Below, in pieces: positions 11,876-24,903 of a stretch of DNA of 64,000 nt. A program made the position numbers and the translations under genes. The notes beneath the pieces are model-generated. The model saw only the letters and a list, made by a program, of their open reading frames with translations. It searched no databases and was not told where the DNA came from. This stretch comes from Henckelia pumila (lineage: Eukaryota > Streptophyta > Magnoliopsida > Lamiales > Gesneriaceae), in assembly GCF_033568475.1 (NCBI RefSeq), contig NC_133122.1:152100861-152164860 (forward strand), in the 5' to 3' direction. Position 1 is the stretch's first letter, and each line of letters opens with the position of its first letter.

Positions 11876-14800
11876 ATGGAAGCTTATTCCACTCACTCAA
11901 ATTCTACAAAGGTGACTCCTCCTCCTGCTGCCGCTACGGTGCCTCTGACCCATGCTGACAGGCCAGAAAAATTCGAAGGCTTGAATTTCAAAAGGTGGCA
12001 ACAAAAGATGTTCTACCTAACCACCTTGAATTTAGCAAATTTCTTCTCTGAGGATTCTCCCAAATCTGTTGAGGGAGATATGCAGACTACTAGTGTTGTT
12101 GATGCATGACACCATTAAGATTTTTTGTATAGAAATTATATAATGAATGGTTTGGCTGATTCACTGTACAATGTGTATAGTGAGAAAAGGACGGCTCAGG
12201 AATTATGGGAATCTTTGGATTGGAAATATAAAACTGAAGATATCGGGGCTAAGAAGTTTATTGTTAGTAGATTATTGGACTACAAGATGATCGACTCTAA
12301 ATCAATGATTAGTCAAGTTTAAGAACTCCAAGTGATCTTGCATGATATACATGCGGAGGGCATGATTTTAAGTGAAACCTTCCAAGTGACAGCTATTATT
12401 GAAAAACCACCTCCGTCTTGGAAGGATTTCAAGAATTATTTGAAACACAAAATAAAGGAAATGAATGTGTAAGAACTTGTTGTCAGGTTTCGCATTGAAA
12501 AAGACAACAAGGGTTCTGAGAAAATATTTTTTAATCTTGATGTTGCAAAAGCAAATGTAGTTGAGCACGGTCAGAGATCAAAGATCAAGAAAAACATTGG
12601 TAAGTTTGGGAGAGATTCCAAGTTGGGACCCAAGAAAGATAATTTCAAAAGAAAATTTTTTGGGAAATGTTACAACTGTGGCGGTCCGGGTCACAAGGCT
12701 TCTGATTGCAAGAAACTGAAGAAAAATAAGGAGATAAATATGGTGAAGACCATGTATCAAGAGATCTCTAATATGAATCTCTGTGCTGTTATTTTTGAGG
12801 TGAACTTGATGGGTTCAAACCCAAGAGAATTGTGGATTAACACTGGTGCCACTCGCCATGTGTGCTCCGATAAAGAGATGTTTGCAATTCTTGATGAGTT
12901 CGAGAATGGAGAAAAGGTGTACATGGGAAACTCTGCTACATCTGATATCAAGGGACAAGGAAAAAATGACTTTCGGGAAAGAGCTGACTCTTAACAAGTG
13001 TTATATGTGTCGGAAATTCGAAAGAATTTGGTGTCTATATTGCTTTTGAATAAGCATGGCCTCCGTATTGTGTTTGAGTCAAACAAAGTTGTTTTTTCAA
13101 AATGTGGAATGTTGTCGAAAAGGGTTATGTTTGTAATGGCTTATTTAAGCTCAATATAATGTCTATTAAGCCAAAAATAAATAAAGTGAATGCTTCTATT
13201 TATTTGCTTGAGTCTTCCAATTTGTGGCATGGTAGACTAGGACATGTTAATTATGATGCAATTTGTAGATTAATTAACTTGAAAAATATACCCACATTTC
13301 ATATTGATAAAAACCACAAATGTGAAATTTGTGTTGAAGCAAAGTTAACAAGATCATCTTTCCAAACTATTGAAAGAAATAGTGAACCCATTGATTTAAT
13401 TCACACTGATATATGTGATTTAAAAGGAGCGCAAACACATTGTGAAAATAAATACTTCATTACTTTTGCTGATGATAGCACAAAATATTGTTATGTGTAT
13501 CTTCTTAAAAGTAAAGATGAAGCTATTGAAAAATTTGTCCGCTATAAAAGTGAAGTTGAAAACCAACTTGACAAGAAAATTAAGGTGCTAAGAAGTGATC
13601 ATGGAGGTGAATATGAATCACCATTTGCTGAGTTTTGTGATAAACATGGTATTAGACACGAAAGAACTGCACCTTACTCTCCTCAGCAAAATGGGGTTGC
13701 AGAGAGGAAAAATCGCACTTTGAAAGAAATGATGAATGCACTGTTATTGAGTTTTGGTTTATCACAGAACATGTGGGGGGAAGCTGTTCTAACAGCTATT
13801 TGTCTTTTAAATAAGGTACCCCAAAAGAAGCAAGATAAAAGTTCATATGAATTATGGAAAGGAAGAACACCTTCCTATAAATATTTGCGAGTGTGGGGGT
13901 GTCTTGCCAAGGTAGTCGTACCTACTCCGAAAAATGTAAAAATTGGACATACAACTGTTGATTGCACTTTCATTGGATATGCACACAACAGTAGTGCTTA
14001 TCGATTCCTTGTATATGAATCTCAAATACCTGATATTCATAAGAATACAATAATGGAATCGAGAAATGCATCGTTTTTTTGAAAATATGTTTCCTTGAAA
14101 ATCTGAAGAAAAACCATGTTCATCAAAGAGATATCACGAGACAATGAAACAAGAGGATAACCATGAGTTTGGACCTAGACGAAGAAAGAGGGCTAGGATT
14201 GAGAAATCCTTTGGTCCGGATTTTATCACTTTCATGATGGAAAGTGAACCTCAAAGCTTCAATGAAGCTGTGAATTTATCTGAAGGACCTCAATGGAAAG
14301 AGACTATAAATTTTGAAATAGAATCTATTATGAAAAATCATACGTGGAAACTAGTGGACCTTCCTCCGGGAAGCAAACCACTAGGTTCTAAATGGATTTT
14401 TAAAAGAAAAATGAAATCAGATGGAACGATAGATAAGTATAAAGCTAGATTGGTAATCAAGGGTTACCGTTAACGTGAAGGGTTTGATTACTTTGACACT
14501 TATTCTCCAGTAACGAGAATAACTTCAATCCGAGTGATACTTGCAATTGTCGCTTTGCGGAATCTTGAAGTACACCAAATGGATGTAAAGACTTCCTTTC
14601 TAAATGAAAATTTAGAAGAAAAAATTTACATGGAACAACCTGAGGGATTTTCCGCACCTGGGCAAGAAAATAAGGTTTGTAAATTGGTGAAGTCTTTGTA
14701 TGGCTTAAAGCAAGCACCAAAACAATGACATGAAAATTTTGATAAAGTCATGCTAGAAAGTGGATTTAAAATCAATTAGTGTGACAAATGTGTATACGTT

Positions 14801-15413
14801 AAGGACACTGAAAATGGATATGTCATTTTATGTTTTTACGTAGATGATATGCTTAACATCGGGAGCAATGATAAGATGATTCAATCCACTAAGAAATTGT
14901 TGAACTCAAAATTCTACATGAAAGATTTGGGATTAGCCGAAGTCATCCTTGGAATTAAAATACATAGAACATCAGAAGGTATGGTTCTAAGTCAATCACA
15001 TTATGTGCAAAAAATACTTGAAAAATTCAGTAAGGATGACTATGCATTTCCTAGAACCCCGATAGATACAAGTCAACATCTATCAAAAAATCGGGGTGAG
15101 TATATCTCCCAATTAGAATACTCTCGAGTAATTGGAAGTTTGATGTACTTAATGAGTTTTATACGACCAGACATAGCTTATTCAGTAAGCAAATTGAGCA
15201 GATTCACGAGTAATCCTAGACTTAAACACTGAAAAGCAATTGTCAGATTGCTAAGGTACTTAAGGTACACTCGTGATCATGGGTTGCACTATACAAGATA
15301 TCCCATTTTAATTGAAGGATACAGTGATGCAAACTGGATATCTGATATGAAAGACTCAAAATCTACAAGTGGATTTGTATACACTTTAGGAGGTGCAGCA
15401 ATTGCTTGAAAAT
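11876..15413 (+). pseudogene. copia gag-pol, first part, broken
   Basis: Gag begins at ATG 11876 and is read in pieces (11876-12109, 12125-12322). A CCHC zinc knuckle (CYNCGGPGHKASDC) lies at 12668-12709. The protease motif at about 12837 reads NTGA, so the catalytic Asp is replaced by Asn. The integrase is open over 13102-14082, with its HHCC region near 13219-13340 and DDE residues near 13410, 13597 and 13708. Reverse transcriptase runs over 14337-15100 with a YVDD box near 14840. RNase H starts near 15240 and is cut at 15413. Stops interrupt gag, the RT (around 14470, 14726 and 14778) and RNase H (around 15230). Non-functional. Confidence 0.9.
15409..15413 (+). other. Target-site duplication AAAAT, left
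   Basis: AAAAT directly precedes the gypsy 5' LTR and is repeated perfectly at 23051-23055 after the 3' LTR. Removing the insert rejoins the copia RNase H reading frame. Confidence 0.95.
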
Positions 15414-16907
15414 TGTAGTAGTCCGGTTCCATTTTACAAGATTAAGTGATTTAAACATGTTAAGAAAATGTCAAATAATTTTAAAAGTGACAAACATGTT
15501 TAAGGAGTCATTATTTGTTAAAAATAAGTGGAAAATCAGATCCGAAACGTCCAAAAATGGTATGAAAGGTCTTGGGGGTCTCATACAGTCCAAAAACAGC
15601 CAAACTAGAACGTTTCATCCGAAGCAGAACGTTGCGTCCGATGCAAAACGGACGCAACGATCGGAGAATGGACGCAACGATCTAGGAGCTGTACAGGTGT
15701 CCTTGATGAGGTCAGCAAGATGACTTCAGCAGGGAGAACAGATGCAACGAACTACCAACGGACGCAACGTTCCAAGTCAGGGACAGATGTACGGTTTGCA
15801 TGTAATTGGATCGATGCATGGCAAGACAGGTGGAGAACGAATGAAACGTTCCCAGAACGATAAATAGGGGTTTCGAGGGCCACATTTTCATACTAAAATC
15901 AAGTCTAATCTCTCAGTCTTTAGTGCATTCTAGGGGTTTTGGGGTGTTTTCAGCCTTCCTAGGCTTGGTCCGGAGGTTGGCAAGGCACTCCGGGGTTGCT
16001 GCGGAGAGGTGCCCAAGTTTTGAGGCAATCATCATCAACGGGCTAACGACGGACGCATGTGTAGCTTTGGCTCCTTATAGTAAATAGGAAGTATGCTATA
16101 ACATAGTTAAGACTTTTAAAATAAGATTATAATGAATGAGTACTTTGTATTGTAGTACGGATTATAGACTTGGCATAGTGCTGGTCTAGCTTTCCTAGTG
16201 TATAAGGTGCGGAAGTATTATTCGAGATATCCAGATTTAGTATGCATGTATTATGTGTTTGCATGGATTATGTGATTGCATGTTTTATATGTTTTTATAT
16301 ACAGCATGTCACGACTGTATGTTGCATACATGAGCATATTGAGCATTTACCTTAGAGGTATCCTGTAGTAGGGTGCTCACCCTAAGAGTTTGTGGATGGT
16401 TGGATATGTGTCAGGTCACTGTGATGGTTGGACACATGTACTAGTATTAGGTCACCATTATCCACTCGGTATATGAGCCACCTTCTGAGGTGACGGCGCA
16501 GCGTGCTATATACCCTGGGCCCGGTCTATGAGCTTGTTTTTTGACCTGAATGTCTTGGTACTCAGTTCACTTGCATACATGCACATATAATACCATATAC
16601 TCATACTCTCATACTGAACTTTTAATGCTCACGTCCCGTAATTTGTTGTATCTTGACACCTTATTCCATGGGGCAGGTCTGCGGCTGGATGAGGTGGGTA
16701 GTTCCAGGAGAGCTTAGGCAGTGGATGGCCGACAGGGTTATTGTCTAAGATTTTTTTCTATTGTATTTGGGTTTATTCGATATGGTTGTAAACAATATTT
16801 TATTTGTTTTTTAATATTTCCGCTGTTATTTCTGATGATTTATTTGATTAAGTTAAATGCATGCTTAAGCTTATGATTTGTAGGTGATCACGGTGCGGGT
16901 CACTACA
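15414..16907 (+). repeat. 5' LTR of the gypsy element
   Basis: 1494 bp. The U3 part has several copies of a GGACGCAACG motif, in both orientations, between 15631 and 15770. A TATA-like ATAAATAG follows at 15860-15867. Confidence 0.92.
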
Positions 16908-16911
16908 TTTA

Positions 16912-16923
16912 TGGTATCAGAGC
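16912..16923 (+). other. Primer-binding site, Met tRNA type
   Basis: TGGTATCAGAGC begins four bases after the LTR end. Confidence 0.92.
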
Positions 16924-16984
16924 ATGCATAGTAATCTTGGGATCTAGATTTTTGAAATTTGGATTAACTTTAATCATCATGTAG

Positions 16985-19900
16985 ATGGCGGGTCATGGTG
17001 ACGAGAGTAGCCACGGCAGCGTAGGTGGACGCTGGGGAAATCAGGATGATTGAGAGCATCGTCGGGGCCATCATCACCATCGCCATGATGATCACATGCG
17101 TTTCAGCATGCATAGGTTTATGCAGATGGGTCCGGAACCCTTGCTCGGAGGTGAGTCATTGGAGGATGCGGAGAACTGGCTATGGTATATGGAGGTCTGC
17201 TTCCGGGAGTTCCGATGCACTGAAGAGCAGCGGATGGAGACTCTTGATTTCCTGGTAGAAGGACGAGCTCGCAAGTGGTGGGATTCTGCTTCTGCACCTT
17301 TTATTGCAGCCCGAGGAGTTGCTACCTGGGATGAGTTTGCACGGCTTTCCATAAGCTGTATTTTTCCTCCTGCTCTCCGACAGGCGAAGGCAAGCGAGTT
17401 GCTGGGTTTGCATCAGGGATCGATGTCGATCGACGAGTACCAATTGAATTTCTTTTAGTTGCTGCCTTATTTTCCCCAGATTTTTTATAGCACGAAGGCG
17501 AAGTATAATCTGTTCCTTCAGGGCCTTAATCTGGAGATTCATGATCGAGTTGCTGTGGGAGATGACATGACTTATGAGGGAATAGTTAGTTGATGTCACC
17601 AGGCAGAGGACATCATCCGTCGTAACAGATCCTTCCTTTCCTCTAGACCCGCTAGTTCTTTGGGTACCCGTGCTCAGTCCTTCAAGAAGTCTGGTTCTAC
17701 TTCTTCTTCCTCAGGATCCGGTGATGTGATGCATTTTGGCAAGAAGAATCAGGGTCCTTGCAGACATTGTGGTGGGAATCATCTTGCCAACAGGTGTCGG
17801 AAGGTTTTCGGGGCATGTTTTTGATGCGGAGAGATTGGCCACCTAAAAAAGGATTTTCCACAGGCCGGGGGAGCAGGTTCTGGCTCAGGTTCTGGTTCTC
17901 AGACTTCGGTGCAGCAGAGACCACAGGGACAGTCGACAGGGGGTTCTAATCTGAAACCTCGTGCTTCCAGCCAAGTGTTTGCCCTGAGGCATGATCAAGC
18001 GGTGGATGAGAATGAGAAAGTTATAGCGGATATGTTCCTGTTATTTGATATACCTACTTTTTCACTCATTGACACTGGTGCATCTCATTCTTTCATTTCT
18101 ACACGTTTTGTTAAGAGATATAAGTTGTCATACATCTCACTAGACATAGTGGTTGTTGTCTCTACCCCAACGGGTCAGTTTGTGCCGGCTAAGCGTCTAG
18201 TGTTGGGCTGCCCTTTAGAGTTTGAAGGGAATGTCTTGATGGTGAATCTTATGATATTAGCAATGGATGATTTTGATTGCATTCTGGGAATTTATGTGTT
18301 GACTACATATAGAGCTTCAGTGGATTGTTACCAGAGATTGGTAAGATTTCATCCAGTTGGTGAAGACAGTTGGTTCTTCTATGGTGAGGAAGCGCGACCT
18401 CAGATGCCTTTGGTATCAGCTATGAAAGCTTGTAGAGCTTTGGAATCTGGCGCGGAAGGCTATCTCATCTATGCAGTTGATACATCCACTGAAAGTGTTG
18501 GTATAGAAGCTATTCCGATTGTGAATGAATTTTCAGATGTATTTCCAGATGAGATTCCAGGATTTTCTCAGTGCGTGAAGTCGATTTTGGCATAGAGTTA
18601 ATGCCAGGGACTTCTCTTATTTCTCGAGCACCATATCGTCTGGCTCCGTCAGAGATGCGTGAGTTGAAACAGCAGCTTCAGGATCTATTGGACAAGGGTT
18701 ATATTTGTCCCAGTGTTTCTCCTTGGGTAGCACCTGTTCTGTTCGTGAAAAAGAAAGATGGATCTATGTGTCTATGCATTGACTATCGCCAGTTGAACAA
18801 GGTAACAATCAAGAATAAGTATCATTTGCCTCGTATAGATGATCTGTTTGATCACTTGCAGGGTACTTCGGTCTACTCAAAGATTGATTTGAGATCGTGA
18901 TATCATCAGATACGAGTCCGAGATCAAGATATAGCCAAGACAGCATTTAGAACCAGGTACGGGCATTATGAGTTCTTAGTAATTCCATTTGGGTTGACTA
19001 ATGTGCCGGCTGTATTTATGGATCTGATGAATCAATTATTCCAGAAATTTTTGGACAAGTTTTTCGTTGTATTTATTGATGATATCTTGGTGTATTCACA
19101 TGATGTGAATGAGCATGCATTTCATTTGAGGCTGGTGTTGCAGACTCTGAGGAATAGACAGTTGTACGCTAAGTTGAGTAAGTGTGAGTTCTGGCTGGAT
19201 CGGGTGGTATTTCTTGGCCACATTATATCCAGGGATGGAGTTTCTGTGGATCCGAGCAAGATTGAGGCTGTAATGAATTGGTCGAGTCCTACGACGGTAG
19301 CTGAGATCCTTAGTTTTCTGTGTCTAGCAAGATATTATCGTCGATTTATCGCGAATTTCTCGCAGCTGGCTCGACCCCTGACACAACTTACTCGGAAGGG
19401 TGTGAATTTTGAGTGGTCCTCAGAATGTGAAGAGAATTTTTGTGAGCTTCGTAGACGGTTAACTTCTGTGTCTGTGTTGGCTTTGCCGTCTAGATCTAGA
19501 GGGTATGTGGTGTACATGGATGCTTCTCTTCAGGGACTGGGATGTGTCCTGACTCAAAACGGGCATGGGATTGCATACGCCTCTAGACAGTTGAAAGTTC
19601 ACGAGAATAACTACACAGTGCATGATCTTGAGTTAGTAGCTATTGTTTTTGCGTTGAAGATTTGGCGTCATTATCTCTATGGCGAGAGATTTGAGATCTT
19701 CTCAAACCATAAGAGTCTCAAGTATTTGTTTACTCAGGCAGAGTTGAACATGAGACAGAGAATTTGGATGGATTTGCTTAAGGATTATTATTGTGAAATC
19801 AAGTATCATCCAGGAGCTGCTAATCTCACTCCTGATGCCTTGAGTCGCAAGGTGCAAGTGTCTGCACTTCAGAATTGTTCTGTGGCAAGTGCAATTGAAG

Positions 19901-21407
19901 ATTGTTGTTCTTTAGGGTATACCTTCAAGCATAAGAAAGGTAAGCATAATATCCAGATGTTTGCGATCTTATCTGAGCCAGCTTTGTATTCTAGGATTAG
20001 AGATGCTCAGATGTCTGATCCTAAGACCCAGCGTTTGGCTCGTTTAGCCAGAGACGATAGTACGTATGGATTCCATTATCAGTCAGATGGTTTTCTCTGT
20101 TTGTCAGGCCGTATTGTTATTCCGGAGGATGATACTCTGAGGGAGGAGATTTTATCCCAGGCTCATCGTTCTAATTTGAGTATTCATCCGGGAAGCAACA
20201 AGATGTACAAGGATTTGAGTACTAGGTTCTGGTGGAAAGTAATGAAGAAGAGTGTGCATCAGTATATTTCGAGATGTTTGGTGTGTCAGCAGGTCAAGGC
20301 AGAACATCAAAGACCTGGATGGTTGCTTCATAATTTACCTATTCCTGAGTGGAAATGGGAATTGATCGCGATGGACTTCGTGACCCATTTACCGGTGGCT
20401 CGAGGAATTGGGATGCTACCTGAGTTGTGGTGGACCGACTCACCAAGTCTGCACATTTCATTCCTTATAACCGGGACTACAGCTTTGATAGGATGCCACG
20501 TTTGTACATCCAGGAGATTGTTCGATTGCACGGAGTGCCTGTGAGCATTTTCAGTGATCGAGACCCCAGGTTTAATTTCAGGTTCTGGGGGAGTCATCAG
20601 TGCGCTATGGGTACTACTCTCAGTTTGAGTACAGCTTATCACCCAGGGACTGACGGGCAGTCAGAGCGCAAGATTCGTACTCTTGAAGACATGTTGCGAG
20701 CATGTTCTATGGATTTTGGTCCCGCTTGGCAAGATCAGTTGCCATTGATTGAGTTTGCGTACAACAACAGTTACCATCACAATATTGGGATGGCTCCGTT
20801 TGAGGCGTTGTACGGGCAACGGTGTCGTACTCCACTGTTCTGGGAGGAAGTGGGGGAGCGACAGGTTGAGGGACCAGAGTTAGTCCAGCAGGCTGTTGAT
20901 ATTGTTGGACATATCAAGAAGAGAATTAAGACTGCGCAAGATCGACATGCTAGTTATGAGAATGTCAAGCACAGACCTTTGCAGTTTGAGGTGGGTGAGA
21001 AAGTATTCCTGAAAGTCTCACCATTTCGAAGGATTTTGAGATTCGGTCTCAAGGGAAAGTTATCTCCTAGGTTCATTAGTCCATTTGAAATACTGTAAAG
21101 TGTTGGAGATCTGGCTTACAGGATGGCGTTACAGCTGTATTTGTCAAGTATTCATGACGTGTTCCATTTTTCACTGTTACGACGGTATGTGGCAGATGAG
21201 TCTCATATTTTACAGCCGTCTAAAGTATAGTTGGATATAGATTTGACATACGTAGAGAGACCTTTGCGTGTCATAGGTCATAAGGATAAGGTGTTACGCA
21301 ACAAGATCATTCCTCTTGTTCTAGTTCAGTGGCATCGCTGAGGTACTAAGGAGGCCACTTGGGAACTTGAGAGTCGTATGCATACAGATTATCCAGAGTT
21401 GTTTTGA
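16985..21407 (+). pseudogene. gypsy gag-pol polyprotein, broken
   Basis: Gag starts at ATG 16985. The gag core lies at 17096-17458 and a zinc-knuckle region at about 17757-17870. The protease motif DTGASHSF is at 18071. Reverse transcriptase runs from about 18630, with its FIDD box at 19075-19086. RNase H starts near 19500. The integrase zinc region is near 20155-20300, with core residues near 20371, 20565 and 20667. A chromodomain-like tail ends at 21407. In-frame stops lie near 17063, 17456, 17593, 17821, 18898, 21096, 21229 and 21339; frame changes lie near 18565 and 20415. Gag and protease share a frame, as in single-ORF chromoviruses. Non-functional. Confidence 0.92.
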
Positions 21408-21521
21408 GAATGTTGTATTTTCATTCGTGTCTTGTAAAATGTTAAAGTTTGAATAAAAGATGTTTATTCAGTATTTTACTGCATTTAGTACTTAAGATTT
21501 GTTTCGAGGACAAAATATCTT

Positions 21522-21535
21522 AAGTAGGGAGAGAA
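21522..21535 (+). other. Polypurine tract of the gypsy element
   Basis: AAGTAGGGAGAGAA stands directly before the 3' LTR, after a TTTCGAGGACAAAA motif like that in the gypsy element at 1-8108. Confidence 0.8.
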
Positions 21536-23050
21536 TGTAGTAGCCCGATTCCATTTTACAAGATTAAGTGATTTAAACATGTTAAGAAAATGTCATATAA
21601 TTTTAAAAGTGGCAAAAGATGTTTAAGAAGTCATTATTTGGTAAAAATAAGTGGAAAATTAGATCTGGAACGTTCAAAAATGGTAAGAAAGGTCTCGGAG
21701 GTCTTAGACAGTCCAGAAACAGCCAAACTAGAACGTTGCATCCGAAGCAGAACGTTGCGTCCGATGCAGAATGGACGCAACGATCGGAGAACGGACGCAA
21801 CGATCTAGGAGCTGTACAGGTGTCCTTGATGTGGTCAGCAAGATGACATCAGCAGTAAGAACAGATGCAATGAACTACCAACGGACGCAACGTTCCAGAT
21901 CAGGGACAGATGTGCGGTTTGCATGTAATTGGATCGACGCATGGCGGGACAGGTGGAGAAAGGACGCAACATTCTCCGCCTATAAATAAGGGTTCAGAGG
22001 GCCACATTTTCACACCAAAATCAAGTCTTATCTCTCGGTCTTTAGTGTATTCTAGGGGTTTTGGGGTTTTTCCAGCCTTCTTAGGCTTGGTCCGGAGGTT
22101 GGCAAGGCACTCCAGGGTAGCTGCAGAGAGGTGCCCAAGTTCTGAGGCAGTCGTCATCAGCGGGCTGATGATGGACGTAGGTATAGCTTTGGCTCATTAT
22201 AGTAAATAGTGAGTATGCTATAATATAGTTAAGACTTTTAGAATAAGATTATAATGCATGAGTACTTTGCATTGTAGTGCGGATTATTGGCTTGGACATA
22301 GTGCTGGTCTAACTTGCCTAGTGTATAAGGTACGGAAGTATTATTCGAGATATCCAGATTGAGTATGCATGTATTACGTGTTTGCATGGATTATGTGATT
22401 TCATATTTTATATGCCTTTATATACAGCATGTCATGACTGTATGTTGCATACATGAGCATATTGAGCCTTTACCTTAGAGGTATCCTGTAGTAGGGTACT
22501 CACCCTACGAGTGTGTGGATGGTTGGATACTTAAGTCTTGTGTCAGGTCACCTGATGGTTGGACACATGTACTAGTATCAGGTCACCATTATCCACTGGG
22601 TATATGAGCCACCTCCTGAGGCGACGGCGCAGCGTGCTATATACCCTGGGCCCGGTCTATGAGCTTGTTTCTTGACCTGAGTGTCTTGATACCCAGTTCA
22701 CTTGCATGCATGCACATATAATACTGTATAATCATACTCTCATACTGAGATTTTCATGGTCACATCCCGTACTTTGTTGTATCTAGACACCCTATTCCAT
22801 GGGGCAGGTCTGCGGCTGGATGAGGCAGGTGGTTCCAGGAGAGCTTAGGCAGTGGATGGCCAGCAGGGTTATTGTCTAAGCTTTTGTTTCTGTTCTATTT
22901 GGTTTAATATGCTGGTTTATTCGATATGATTGTAAAAAATATTTTATTTGTTGTTAAGATTTCCGCTGTTATTTCTGATGATTTATTTGATTAAGTTAAA
23001 TGCATGCTTAAGCTTCTGATTAGTAGGTGATCACGGTACGGGTCACTACA
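21536..23050 (+). repeat. 3' LTR of the gypsy element
   Basis: 1515 bp, matching the 5' LTR with scattered substitutions and small indels. The TATA box TATAAATA is at 21981-21988. Frames such as 21619-21846 and 21910-22209 are LTR sequence. Confidence 0.92.
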
Positions 23051-23429
23051 AAAATCTTCTAAACAAACTGTTATAGCCAGATCCACGATGGAATATGAGC
23101 TCATAGCCCTTGATAAGTGTGCTGAAAAGGCTGAATTGTTGCGTTTATTCATAGAAGATGTTCCTGGGTGGGTAAAACCCATGCCAGCTATTTGCATACA
23201 TTGTGATAGTCAATCTGCAATAGGAAAGGCACAAAGCAATATGTATAATGGAAAGTCTAGACATACATGTCGTAGACATAACACCATTAGACAACTACTC
23301 TCAACTAGAATTATCTCTATTTATTATTTAAAGTCAAATGATAGTATTGCGGATCCGTTAACCAAAGGGTTAAACAGAGAGTTAGTTCAAAATTCGTCAA
23401 AAGGAATGAGACTGAAGCCTATAGAATAA
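23051..23429 (+). pseudogene. copia RNase H, second part
   Basis: The frame continues from 15413 after one copy of AAAAT: KSSKQTV, then the C-terminal RNase H block with ADPLTKGL near 23350, ending in a stop at 23427-23429. It completes the copia polyprotein on the far side of the gypsy insert. Confidence 0.92.
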
Positions 23430-23947
23430 ATTGATGCGAAGAAAAACCCAACCAACGATGATTGGAGATCCCAAGAACTAGGTTCAATGGGACAACCTAA
23501 TCGCACTAGTTTGGTAGATCACTATGGGGGTATTCCCAGTCTATCCTATTATAAAACAGTGAGTATTGAGGATAAGCATATGACTATTAATGATTCTGAT
23601 GTAATTAAACATAGAATCACCTATGTGAGAGAGAAGTGTGGCCGCTTCAAAGGAATTGCAAGGCACAATTCTATACCCTCTTATAGAACCAGGCAGATGT
23701 TCATGGCTAAAACGAACACAATCATGAGAACTGAATTGTATCAGGAAGATTCTTGTGTGAAGTATATCTTAATTTACACAACGAATGTACAGTTCAAATA
23801 CATCGTATACTGTCAACCAGTGAATTACTATACTTTCACAAGGGAAGGTTCAAAGGGTAACACCTATATATCCTATGCAGGATTTAGTTGTTGAACGTTA
23901 TCACGTCTATCTTCGTTTATCTTTCAATTTCCATTCATGTGGGGGAT
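23430..23947 (+). other. copia 3' region between pol and LTR
   Basis: An open frame of 135 codons (23487-23894, ATG start) lies after pol on the same strand and resembles nothing I recognise. Plant copia elements often carry a non-coding stretch here, so the frame may be chance. A purine tract (GTGGGGGAT) at 23939-23947 precedes the 3' LTR. Confidence 0.6.
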
Positions 23948-24903
23948 TGTTGGAATAATTTATGAAATTGGATTGGATTATGGGATTTTCCATTTATGTG
24001 TATGGAAATTGGGCTTGTGAGTTAATGGGTTTGTTAAGTGGATGGTTAAGTGGGAATATTGAAGTTGTCCCACATTAAAATATTAAGTTGGAATGGATGA
24101 GCTTATATTGTATTACACTTTGTGAATATGTAAAAATGATTGGTCAAGAGGCTCTCTCTCGCGCGCGGCCCCGTGCACACCTGGGCAGGGGGTGCAAATC
24201 ATGGGCCCGATTTGCACTGAAAATGGCTTGACTTGCGTACGAGCGCGACCTAGGTGCATCGAATATCGGACTGATCAAGCCAAAAAATTTCCAGCCGATT
24301 TTGGCCACCTTTTGCTATTTTATTTCAAAATATTTGTTTTATTTTGAATGGAATTGACCTTCCAATTGTTGTTGATACTCCATCTGCATGATGTGACCCC
24401 TCACCTGCATGGCTGATTGAACTGTCGGTAGCCTTCACCTGCATTGAACTATCGGTAGCCTTAATGCCTATATGTAAAGACATGCAATGTCCAGTCCTTA
24501 GACAGAAAACACAACAATCTCTCCAAATCAGTCTTCTGCTCCTTGTTCTTCAAGCTCATTACTGAGTACACGGTTTTCTGCCTTACGCTACTTAACTTCA
24601 CACAGTAGTTTCTTCACGTATTGCCTTCTGCTCCTGAGCTTCGAATTCTGCTCGTGTGCTTTTTTGTTCAGTCTTCAGCTACTTTATGGTACCGTTCAGA
24701 TGCATATTCAGTTCTCCAGTGTAGTGCCTTTGTGCTAGGTGATTCATGGTTTTTTCCGTTGTATCCTAGGAAACAGACCTCCGTTGCGATACTTCGAGCA
24801 CATCCGGGAGTGGACGAATCTGTTTTAAGGAAATTGTACTTCGTACAGGCCTCGGTTTCCTTGCGGTTTTTTTTATTGTTTCCTTACTGCTTCGTTTGTA
24901 ACA
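23948..24903 (+). repeat. 3' LTR of the copia element
   Basis: 956 bp. Matches 10900-11826 but carries an extra GC-rich stretch near 24160-24198, consistent with an old insertion. Confidence 0.9.

Larger units (their letters stand above)
15414..23050 (+). mobile_element. Ty3/gypsy chromovirus-type retrotransposon (Tekay/Del-like), nested
   Basis: Complete 7.6 kb element with TGTAGTAG...CACTACA LTRs of 1494 and 1515 bp, a Met-tRNA primer site, a gypsy-order gag-PR-RT-RNaseH-IN polyprotein and a purine tract. The C-terminal tail near 21250-21407 resembles the chromodomain of Tekay/Del elements. A perfect 5 bp duplication (AAAAT) flanks it inside the copia RNase H. Several stops and at least two frame changes make it inactive. 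It is younger than the copia element it entered. Confidence 0.94.
10900..24903 (+). mobile_element. Ty1/copia LTR retrotransposon split by a gypsy insertion
   Basis: Two LTRs starting TGTTGGAATAA and ending TAACA (10900-11826 and 23948-24903) enclose a copia-order polyprotein: gag with zinc knuckle, protease, integrase, reverse transcriptase, RNase H. A 7.6 kb gypsy element sits in the RNase H region. Without it and one copy of its AAAAT duplication, the copia element would be about 6.4 kb. Many stops break the frame and the LTRs differ by substitutions and an indel, so this is an old, inactive copy. It interrupts the relic RFC3 exon. Confidence 0.92.
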
